From Eubacteriales Family XIII. Incertae Sedis bacterium (lineage in GTDB: Bacteria > Bacillota > Clostridia > Peptostreptococcales > Anaerovoracaceae): a stretch of 7,109 nucleotides of DNA. The notes under the pieces are model-generated. The model ran no database searches. It saw only the letters and a program-made list of their open reading frames with translations, and had not been told where the DNA came from. Made by a program: the position numbers and the translations under genes. Numbering within the stretch: position 1 is the stretch's first letter; each line of letters opens with the position of its first letter. This document shows, piece after piece, positions 1-5,622 of this stretch. The stretch spans positions 1-7,109 of the forward strand of contig JAIRSA010000201.1 of assembly GCA_031255695.1 (NCBI GenBank), written 5' to 3'.

Positions 1-138
1 GGCGTCACGGCCATACCGTCCGTGAACGCCATCGCGCTGGCCTTCGGGGTATCGGTGGCCATAGGCGTGATCTTCGGCTACTTCCCCGCAGGCAAGGCGT
101 CCAAGCTGAACCCCATCGACGCGCTGCGCTATGAGTGA
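1..138 (+). CDS. MacB/FtsX-type ABC transporter permease, C-terminal end (partial)
   Basis: The reading frame is open from the first base and stops at TGA 136-138, leaving 45 residues. They contain one hydrophobic segment (about residues 9-28, ALAFGVSVAIGVIFGYFPA) followed by a short tail, GKASKLNPIDALRYE. This is the characteristic end of MacB/FtsX-family permeases: a last transmembrane helix, then a P-A-x-A-x-x-L-x-P-x-x-A-L-R-x-E cytoplasmic tail. Such proteins pair with a MacB/LolD-type ATPase and drive export or mechanotransmission at the membrane. The ATPase and the rest of the permease would lie before the window. Family assignment is firm from the tail; the substrate cannot be told. 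No obvious U-tract terminator follows, only the GC-rich repeats at 151-244. Confidence 0.85.
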   Translation, partial: GVTAIPSVNAIALAFGVSVAIGVIFGYFPAGKASKLNPIDALRYE

Positions 139-150
139 CGCCCGCCGGCC

Positions 151-244
151 GAGGCGCTTGGCTGGCGCCATCGGGCAGGGACCGCAGGGTCCGCCAGACG
201 AGGTGCCTGGCTGGCGCCATCGGGCGGGGACCGCAGGGCCCGCC
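151..244. repeat. Two tandem imperfect 45-bp GC-rich repeats, period 49
   Basis: Copy 1 is 151-195 and copy 2 is 200-244; they match at 41 of 45 positions and are separated by 4 bases (AGAC). The decamer CCCGCCGGCC occurs just before copy 1 (141-150) and again over the end of copy 2 (239-248). Each copy contains the 8-bp palindrome TGGCGCCA (163-170 and 212-219) and a hairpin: GGACC-gcag-GGTCC at 179-192 in copy 1, and a similar arm pair with one A/G mismatch in copy 2. The repeat sits between the permease stop and the SLH gene leader. It could be a dispersed palindromic (REP-like) element, or could stop or stabilise the upstream transcript. Its role is not established by the sequence. Confidence 0.75.
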
Positions 245-264
245 GGCCGGAACAGGCACACGGC

Positions 265-290
265 TTTATATACGACAGTATAAACACAGT
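265..290 (+). promoter_or_regulatory. AT-rich leader with dyad, possible promoter of the SLH gene
   Basis: This short AT-rich stretch lies between the GC-rich repeats and the SLH gene. It contains the dyad TATAC-gaca-GTATA (269-282) and a -10-like TATAAA (279-284), which sits 29 bases before the chosen ATG. I cannot see a convincing TTGACA-like -35 box at the right distance, so the promoter call is weak. The dyad could instead be a protein-binding site. Confidence 0.3.
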
Positions 291-301
291 ATGACAGGTA
301 T

Positions 302-306
302 GGAGG
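302..306 (+). promoter_or_regulatory. Shine-Dalgarno site that decides the SLH gene start
   Basis: GGAGG at 302-306 is 7 nt before ATG 314 but only 1 nt before the in-frame ATG at 308. The spacing selects 314 as the start. Confidence 0.75.
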
Positions 307-313
307 AATGACA

Positions 314-2410
314 ATGGCAAACTATCGTAAGATCGTTGGTATCCACAGGGGCAGCGCCACAGCGCCGCTGGCTGTCCGGGCCGGCGCCGCGGAAAACGCG
401 GAGGCGGCTGAAAGCGCCCGGACCGGCGTCGGCGCCAAAGGCAGGGGCAGCGGCCTGGCCGGCGCCGCCCGCGGCTTTTTGCTGGCAGCCTTGATAGCCG
501 CGCTGGCCTTCGGCGGCATCCCCTTAGGCGCCACGCCGCCAAACGGCGGGCAGGCGCAGATGCCCGGCTGGGCGCCCGCCCTGCCGGTGGCCTACGCAGC
601 TGAGGAGACAAGCCATGCCGTGAGCCTTCTTTCCGCCATAGGCGTGATAAGCCGCGACAGCGCCGGCAGTTTTAACCTCTCCAGGCCTGTCACACGGGCC
701 GAGTTCACCAAGATGCTCATAACGGCGTCGCCATACAAAGACCTGATATCGGGCGCCTCGTCATCGCTGTTCAAGGACGTGCCGGCGGCGCACTGGGCAT
801 CGCCCTATATAAAACTGGCCCTCACGAACGGGCTTGTCTCCGGGTACAGCGACGGGAGTTTCAAGCCCGACAACAACATCACGCTGGAACAGGCGGCCAA
901 TACGGTGCTGAAGGCGCTGGGCTACACCAACGCGGATTTCAGGGGCGCATACCCTGACGCGCAGATGAACCTGTTCCGCTCCGGCACCCTCTCGACAGGC
1001 GTCGCGGGGGGCGTAGGCACCATTGTCACGCGGGGGGACGCCGCGAACATAATATACAACATGCTTAACACGAAGACAAAGGACGGGACGGGCAAATACG
1101 CCGAGGCCCTTGGATACAAGCTGAACGCCGCCGGCGAGGTGGACTACGCCGCAGCGCTCAGCAGCAATATGATCGGCCCCTTTACCGTCAAGGGCTCGTC
1201 GTGGGCGTCCGAGACAGGCCTCGCGGGGCTCACCTACTCCGTCTACAAGAACGGCAAGGAGGCAAGCGCGCCCGACATAAGGCAGTACGACGTGCTGTAC
1301 TTCAACGCATCGCGGACTGTCGTATGGGTGTATGACAGGAAAATAACGGGGGTCTACGAGAAGGCCTCGCCGAGCCAGAACGATGTCACCCATGTGACAG
1401 TCTCAGGCAAGGAATACCCGCTCGAATCCGCCAATGCCTTTGCCGCGCTTTCGTCCTCCGGCACGCTCAGGACAGGCAACACCGTCACGCTGCTCATCGG
1501 GAAGGACGGAGGCGTGGCGGACGCTGTAGCCGGCAGCGCCATAAGCAGCGACGCCGTCATATACATCACAGAGACCGGCAACAGATCCTATGTCAACGCT
1601 GCCGGGCAGTCTTACAACTCAGCCTATATAAAGGGCGTCACCACCGCAGGCGACGAACTGGAATACCCGGTTTCCCCCACCCAGTCATGGGCGAAGAAGG
1701 GGCTGGTGGCCAAGGTGGGCTTCGAGGGCGGCAGCACAAGCGTATCGAAGGTCTCAGGCGGCGTAATAAACGGCGCCGGCAACGCCGCCTCACGCAGGAT
1801 AGGCCAGTTCCAGCTGGCCGAAGACGCCCGCATAATGGACACAGACAGCGGCGCCTACACCAGCGTCTCGATACAGCGGCTGGACGGCGTCACGATAGGC
1901 CAGGAAAAAGTCCTGTACTACGAAACCTCCGGCGGCAACATCACGTCTATCATACTGGACAACGCGACCGGGGACTGCGCAAGCTATGGGATAATCACAG
2001 CTGCCAGGAGCAGTTCCAGCGAAGCCAGCGTCAGCGGCGAATACAGCTGGATGATAGACGGCGTCCCGGGCTCTGCCTCCAGCATGAACAGCGCGTTCAA
2101 GATCAATACCGGGGCTGCCAGGATACTGCTCTCTGGCGGCGGGCTTGAGTCGGTGCGCAACCTGGACCGGATATCCGGGAAGGTCCAGCGCTTTGACGCA
2201 AACACGCTGGCCGTCAGCGAAAGCCCAACACAGTGGAATATATCGCCAAATGTGGGCGTGTATACCGTGAATGCCGCTGGCCAGTACGCCCACAGCACGC
2301 TGGCCGACGCCGAAGCCGCCTTCAGGAACGGGCAGACAGTCGATTTCTACAGCGACGGGCTGCCGGCAAACGGCGGCCAGGCAAGGATAATCATCATCAG
2401 AAGCCGCTAG
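314..2410 (+). CDS. SLH-domain cell-surface protein
   Basis: The protein has 698 residues and is predicted to be exported and held non-covalently on the cell wall by N-terminal SLH domains. The N-terminus is an unusually long Ala/Gly/Arg-rich stretch (about 1-53), then a hydrophobic segment (about 54-72), with a possible AYA|AEE cleavage site near residue 95. SLH repeats follow at about 101-137 (SRPVTRAEFTKML), 153-203 (FKDVPAAHW, YSDGSFKPDNNITLEQA) and a more diverged third at about 213-264. The remaining roughly 430 residues look beta-rich (for example YDVLYFNASRTVVWVYD) with no catalytic motif I recognise, and contain a single Cys. The start was chosen by SD spacing; ATG 308 would add two residues. 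The gene is flanked by its own leader and terminator, so it is probably monocistronic. SLH anchoring is secure; the role of the C-terminal part is unknown (structural S-layer component or surface scaffold). Confidence 0.9.
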   Translation: MANYRKIVGIHRGSATAPLAVRAGAAENAEAAESARTGVGAKGRGSGLAGAARGFLLAALIAALAFGGIPLGATPPNGGQAQMPGWAPALPVAYAAEETSHAVSLLSAIGVISRDSAGSFNLSRPVTRAEFTKMLITASPYKDLISGASSSLFKDVPAAHWASPYIKLALTNGLVSGYSDGSFKPDNNITLEQAANTVLKALGYTNADFRGAYPDAQMNLFRSGTLSTGVAGGVGTIVTRGDAANIIYNMLNTKTKDGTGKYAEALGYKLNAAGEVDYAAALSSNMIGPFTVKGSSWASETGLAGLTYSVYKNGKEASAPDIRQYDVLYFNASRTVVWVYDRKITGVYEKASPSQNDVTHVTVSGKEYPLESANAFAALSSSGTLRTGNTVTLLIGKDGGVADAVAGSAISSDAVIYITETGNRSYVNAAGQSYNSAYIKGVTTAGDELEYPVSPTQSWAKKGLVAKVGFEGGSTSVSKVSGGVINGAGNAASRRIGQFQLAEDARIMDTDSGAYTSVSIQRLDGVTIGQEKVLYYETSGGNITSIILDNATGDCASYGIITAARSSSSEASVSGEYSWMIDGVPGSASSMNSAFKINTGAARILLSGGGLESVRNLDRISGKVQRFDANTLAVSESPTQWNISPNVGVYTVNAAGQYAHSTLADAEAAFRNGQTVDFYSDGLPANGGQARIIIIRSR

Positions 2411-2483
2411 CGCACCTATCGGCCGGAAGGTGCCATTCGGGACTGCCATGCTTTCTACAACGCACCTCTCTGTTCTTATAAAG

Positions 2484-2522
2484 ACGGCCTTCCATGAGCA
2501 TATCATGGAAGGCCGTTTTTTT
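2484..2522 (+). terminator. Strong intrinsic terminator after the SLH gene, possibly bidirectional
   Basis: A perfect 14-bp stem (ACGGCCTTCCATGA at 2484-2497 with its complement at 2503-2516) closes a 5-nt loop and runs straight into seven T residues (2516-2522). It lies 73 nt after the SLH stop codon. On the minus strand the same stem is followed by a weaker CTTTAT run, so it may also end the convergent ispH-S1 transcript. Confidence 0.92.
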
Positions 2523-2525
2523 CAC

Positions 2526-2574
2526 AGGATCAGTGGATCCTTCGGTTTATCCTGCCGGCAGCGTAGGCTGCGGG
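2526..2574 (-). other. Two small hairpins in the ispH-S1 3' untranslated region
   Basis: Twenty bases beyond the ispH-S1 stop (reading the minus strand) is a stem spanning 2555-2574 (core GCAGC-gtag-GCTGC at 2558-2571, 8 bp with one mismatch). A perfect 6-bp stem, AGGATC-agtg-GATCCT, follows at 2526-2541. Neither has its own U-tract on the minus strand. They may protect the 3' end upstream of the bidirectional terminator; this is inference. Confidence 0.35.
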
Positions 2575-2593
2575 GCATGGTATCCGTTTTTGG

Positions 2594-5137
2594 CTATTCT
2601 TTCTCTTCGTCAGCGGCCTCGGCGGGCTCGGTTTCCGTGGCGTCTGCGGTTTCGCCAGCGGGCGCCTCGGCATCCTGGGCCGCTTCGGGCCCGGCACTAG
2701 GCGAGGCTTCCGCTTCCGCAGCGGGCTCTTCGGCAGCGGCTTCGGCTGGCGCTGCGGGCTCGGCATCCGCCGCTTCCGCCTCGGCCTCATCGGCTGGCGC
2801 GTCTGCTGCGGGTTCTTCGGCTTCCGCCGTTTCAGCCACAGCGTCCGCTTCCGGCGCGGCCTCTGCTTCCGGCGCTTCGGCCGGGGCATCGGCTTCCGCC
2901 GCCGCGGCTGGCTCTTCAGCTGCTTCCGCCGGTGCTTCCTGCGCGGCTGCCGCCTCGGATCCGGCTGCTGCCTCCGCCGGCGCTGCCGCCTCTTCGGCTA
3001 CAGCTTCCGCCTCAGGCTCGGCGTCTTCGGCCGGCGCGCTGGCTTCCGCCGCAGGTTCCTCGGCATCCACTGCGGCCTCTTCGGCTGCGGCTTCCGCTTC
3101 ATCCGATGCCGGCGCGGCTTCCGCCGCAGGCTCCTCGGCAAGGGCTTCCGCCGCCATATCCAGCTCGGCGCCCTCCGCGTCAGCGGCTTCCAGCTCGGCG
3201 CTTTCGCCGTCTTCGGATTCCTTAGACGCGGCCTCCTTTATGCTGAGGCTGATCCTTTTGCGGTCCTTGTCGATCTCAAGGATCTTGGCAGTGACGTCCT
3301 GCCCTACCGAAATCTCGTCCGAAATATTGTTTACGCGTTTGTATGCGATCTCCGAGATGTGCACCAGGCCGTCAAGGCCGGGCTCCAGCTCGACAAACAC
3401 GCCGTAATCTTTGATCTGCACCGCCTTTCCGTGGATGATCTGGCCGACCGAGAATTTCTCGTCGATCACGCTCCACGGTTCCGGCTGGTTCTGTTTGTAC
3501 CCAAGCGAAATCTTCTCCTTCTCTTTGACGATGGAGAGGATCTTCACATTTATCTTCTGCCCGATCTTGAGGACTTCCTGCGGATGCCTGAGCTTGCCCC
3601 ACGAAATCTCGGAGATGTGGAGCAGCCCGTCTATGCCGCCTATATCCACAAAGGCGCCATAGTCCGTGAACCGCATGACCGTGCCTTCGATGACATCGCC
3701 GATATTCAGTGAGTCCCAGATTTCCTGCAGCCGTTTCTGCCTCTCCTCGACGAGCACGGACTTGTGGGAGAACACGACCTTGTTCCTCTTCTGGTCTACC
3801 CTTGTCACGCGTACAGGGAGGACCTTGTTGATGAACTCGTCGGCTTTTTCCACAAACCTGTCGGACAGTTGGGAAAGCGGGATAAATCCGTAGATCTCCT
3901 TGAATACGGCGATTACGCCGCCGTTCACTTCTTTGACCACCTTGGCCTCAAGGATGCTCTTTTCTTCATAGGCGCGGTTTATGTCTTCCCAGTGTTCGTT
4001 GATGACGACCTTCTTCTTCGAGAGAAGTATGTTGCCGTCGCCGTCGTCCGTCTTCAGGACCTTTGCCTGCACCTCATCGCCTTCCTTGAACAGCTCAGGC
4101 AGCGTCTGCCCGCTTTCAAGGGTGATTTCATCCTTGGGGATCACGCCATCCTTCTTGCATCCAAGATTGATGATCACTTCCCTGTTTGAGATCTGGATTA
4201 CTGTACCGGTCACTATCTCGCCGGCCCTAGGGAGCCTTAGAGACTTTTCGATTTCTTCCATGAAATCGAGCATTGAGTTTCTTTCAGTCTGTTCAATGTT
4301 TCCAGCGTTACCTGTCATGTTGGCAATAACCTCCTTAATCATGCGCTCAGGTGTCGATGCACCTGCTGCAATCCCTATTGTATTACATTTCGTCAGTTCT
4401 TTCAATGGTAAATCAGCGATAATTTCAATAAAATACGTTTTTTTACATGATAGCTTTGAAATTTCATACAATTTTCTCGTATTGGCGCTGTTTTTGCCTC
4501 CCAGAACCAACATGGCCTCCACTTTTGCGGCGGTTTCGCGGCAGCTCCTCTGGCGCCTGGCGGTCGCGTCGCATATCGTGTTGTTCACGACGACTTCGTT
4601 GCCGCTTCTGCGCAGGGCCTCTATTATCCCGTCAAAATTTTCACGCACGGCAGTCGTCTGCGATACCGCGAAGAGCTTTTCCCCATGTATCGCCGACGCC
4701 TCTTCGGCGCTGTTTATAATAACGGCTTCATTGCCGCACCACCCGTTTATCCCCCTGACTTCGGGATGCCCGCTGTCGCCTACTATGACGATCTTGCAGC
4801 CGTCTGCGTACGCGCCGCTGACCAGCCGGTGGATCCGCTTGACGAAAGGGCATGTAGCGTCGACGACCTCCAGCCCTTTCTTCCGTGCCTTGTCGAAAAA
4901 AGCGCGCCCCTCGCCATGGGAGCGCACGATCAGGACGCTTCCTTCAGAAGCCTCTTCCGGATCCTTGATGAAGTCAAGGCCCATCCTGCCTAGCCCCTCC
5001 ATAACAGCTTCGTTGTGGATCAGCGGGCCGCAGGCATATACCCTGCGCTTTTCGCCCCGCAGCACCGACTCGGCGGTTTCGAGGGACTGTTTGACGCCGA
5101 AACAATATCCGGAATGTTCGGCCAGCTCTATCTTCAT
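2594..5137 (-). CDS. ispH-rpsA: IspH (HMBPP reductase) fused to a four-domain ribosomal protein S1-like region
   Basis: This 847-residue protein joins two modules. Residues 1 to about 275 are IspH, the [4Fe-4S] reductase making IPP and DMAPP from HMBPP in the last MEP-pathway step. Cluster cysteines are C12 (GYCFGVK), C96 (DATCPFV) and C189 (TICDAT). Substrate-site residues include H41, H74 (SHGEG), H124 and E126 (GHPEV), the SQTT stretch (159-162), GGKNSANT (213-220) and GASTPE (259-264). Four S1 RNA-binding domains follow at about 305-376, 392-460, 478-547 and 563-634; the last two are the most canonical (DYGAFVDIGGIDGLLHISEI; DYGVFVEL). Residues about 640-847 are a low-complexity Ala/Glu/Pro/Asp tail. 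ATG 5137 gives the conserved IspH N-terminus, though its SD is weak (AGGCGG). Such fusions are known in Clostridia. An internal promoter, SD and ATG lie at the module boundary. The gene starts 27 nt after the small membrane-protein gene, probably in the same operon. Confidence 0.97.
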   Translation of the reverse strand: MKIELAEHSGYCFGVKQSLETAESVLRGEKRRVYACGPLIHNEAVMEGLGRMGLDFIKDPEEASEGSVLIVRSHGEGRAFFDKARKKGLEVVDATCPFVKRIHRLVSGAYADGCKIVIVGDSGHPEVRGINGWCGNEAVIINSAEEASAIHGEKLFAVSQTTAVRENFDGIIEALRRSGNEVVVNNTICDATARRQRSCRETAAKVEAMLVLGGKNSANTRKLYEISKLSCKKTYFIEIIADLPLKELTKCNTIGIAAGASTPERMIKEVIANMTGNAGNIEQTERNSMLDFMEEIEKSLRLPRAGEIVTGTVIQISNREVIINLGCKKDGVIPKDEITLESGQTLPELFKEGDEVQAKVLKTDDGDGNILLSKKKVVINEHWEDINRAYEEKSILEAKVVKEVNGGVIAVFKEIYGFIPLSQLSDRFVEKADEFINKVLPVRVTRVDQKRNKVVFSHKSVLVEERQKRLQEIWDSLNIGDVIEGTVMRFTDYGAFVDIGGIDGLLHISEISWGKLRHPQEVLKIGQKINVKILSIVKEKEKISLGYKQNQPEPWSVIDEKFSVGQIIHGKAVQIKDYGVFVELEPGLDGLVHISEIAYKRVNNISDEISVGQDVTAKILEIDKDRKRISLSIKEAASKESEDGESAELEAADAEGAELDMAAEALAEEPAAEAAPASDEAEAAAEEAAVDAEEPAAEASAPAEDAEPEAEAVAEEAAAPAEAAAGSEAAAAQEAPAEAAEEPAAAAEADAPAEAPEAEAAPEADAVAETAEAEEPAADAPADEAEAEAADAEPAAPAEAAAEEPAAEAEASPSAGPEAAQDAEAPAGETADATETEPAEAADEEKE
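2597..3220 (-). repeat. Low-complexity Ala/Glu/Pro/Asp-coding tail of ispH-S1
   Basis: This part of the gene encodes about residues 640-847. It is made of repeated GCC/GAA/GAG/CCG-type codons and contains no Lys or Arg between K639 and K846. The motif EEPAA followed by E, A or D recurs five times, near residues 668, 693, 741, 774 and 803, suggesting growth by repeat expansion. The same bases read on the plus strand give a long spurious Ala/Ser-rich open frame. Confidence 0.85.
4316..4405 (-). promoter_or_regulatory. Putative internal promoter and translation start for a free S1 protein
   Basis: Reading the minus strand inside ispH: TTGAAA (4405-4400), a 17-bp spacer, then TACAAT (4382-4377), a close match to the sigma-A consensus. 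A 6-bp hairpin (CAGGTG-tcgatg-CACCTG, 4348-4365) comes next, then AAGGAGG (4336-4330) and, after 11 nt, an in-frame ATG (4318-4316, Met274). Met274 falls at the end of the IspH module, about 30 residues before the first S1 domain, so initiation here would yield a 574-residue S1 protein without IspH. All elements are read directly from sequence. The coding constraint (KEV = AAG GAG GTT) could create the SD by chance, and the SD spacing is a little long. Activity is inference. Confidence 0.45.
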
Positions 5138-5164
5138 GTGCAGCTACCGCCTATATGGCAAAGC

Positions 5165-5434
5165 TCAATACTGCTTGAGCTTTTTGCCAAGCAGCTTTAT
5201 GATATAGTAAAACCCGCTCATCTCGAATGCATACACGCCAAGCAGCACGCCGTTGAACACCTTCTGGCGGGTGTTCATGCGCTTGATGGCAATCAGTGGG
5301 TGCAGGGTCTTCTCGTCTTCCGGCAGCCTGTCCGCCAGCAGGGCATTCCCGATGAGCGCAAGGCAGCAGTAAACGCCCGTGACGGCGGCAGCATGTTTCC
5401 CATAATTCCATTTGTCCGCAAACTTATCAAACAT
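5165..5434 (-). CDS. Small two-helix membrane protein, unrecognised
   Basis: The predicted protein is 89 residues, starting MFDKFADKWNYGKH. It has two likely transmembrane helices, about residues 15-35 (AAAVTGVYCCLALIGNALLA) and 58-80 (KVFNGVLLGVYAFEMSGFYYI). They are joined by a polar charged segment (about 36-57, including RLPEDEKTLHP and KRMNTRQ), and the protein ends in a basic tail (KKLKQY). ATG 5434 was chosen because AGGAGG (5443-5448) lies 8 nt upstream; an upstream ATG at 5500 would add 22 residues of unconvincing sequence and has no good SD. The stop is 27 nt before ispH-S1, so co-transcription is likely. I do not recognise a family. The gene is supported by its SD, its helix pattern and its position. 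Confidence 0.65.
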   Translation of the reverse strand: MFDKFADKWNYGKHAAAVTGVYCCLALIGNALLADRLPEDEKTLHPLIAIKRMNTRQKVFNGVLLGVYAFEMSGFYYIIKLLGKKLKQY

Positions 5435-5442
5435 TCGTCCAC

Positions 5443-5448
5443 CCTCCT
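5443..5448 (-). promoter_or_regulatory. Shine-Dalgarno site deciding the small membrane protein start
   Basis: The minus strand reads AGGAGG here, 8 nt before ATG 5434. This favours 5434 over the upstream in-frame ATG at 5500. Confidence 0.75.
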
Positions 5449-5497
5449 GAACCCATGCCTTTTGCCGGCTCCAGGCTAAAACAGGGCCCCGATCCAG

Positions 5498-5503
5498 CAT
5501 TAT
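5498..5503 (-). promoter_or_regulatory. Possible -10 box for the small membrane protein/ispH-S1 operon
   Basis: A perfect TATAAT is read on the minus strand, 63 bases upstream of ATG 5434. No good TTGACA-like box is visible 16-18 bp further upstream and there is no TGn extension, so this is a tentative promoter. Confidence 0.4.
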
Positions 5504-5534
5504 ACTATTCGACGGCTAAAATCATGGCATCTTT

Positions 5535-5600
5535 GCGGCAAATTTGCTGCCGGTGAACAGCATTGCTCAGGTTATTCTATCACATGATTTTGAAAAAATC
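5535..5600 (-). other. Intergenic hairpins after the CCA-like gene
   Basis: The 188-base gap between the CCA-like gene and the small membrane-protein gene contains an AT-rich hairpin (GATTTT-gaa-AAAATC, 5586-5600) and a CGGCA/TGCCG stem around the palindrome GCAAATTTGC (5535-5551). Neither is a classic GC-rich stem with a U-tract, so a terminator for the upstream gene is possible but weak. Confidence 0.3.
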
Positions 5601-5622
5601 AACAATGCAATCCACAAAATAA

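Noticed and set aside
129..611. Minus-strand open frames across the tandem repeat and SLH gene start
   Set aside because: Arg/Pro-rich translations of GC-rich repeats with no start signal; not genes.
1790..2506. 238-codon minus-strand open frame antisense to the SLH gene
   Set aside because: Shadow of the SLH coding frame; it crosses the terminator hairpin and has no SD or domain.
2430..3407. Long plus-strand open frame rich in Ala and Ser
   Set aside because: It is the complement of the Ala/Glu/Pro tail of ispH-S1. The repeated GCC/GAA codons leave few stops on the other strand. No SD and no domain.
4438..4444. A7 run on the ispH minus strand as a programmed frameshift or slippage site
   Set aside because: The frame reads TGT AAA AAA ACG, which is not in the phase needed for A_AAA_AAC slippage, and the continuing frame encodes normal IspH sequence on both sides.
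3981..5207. 408-codon plus-strand open frame antisense to ispH
   Set aside because: IspH and S1 motifs on the minus strand are unambiguous; the plus-strand product is low-information and Ser/Pro/Arg-rich with no recognisable domain.
5435..5622. Possible riboswitch or T-box leader before the small membrane protein gene
   Set aside because: Only a short AT hairpin, a palindrome and a TATAAT are visible; no conserved leader motif or terminator/antiterminator pair could be recognised.
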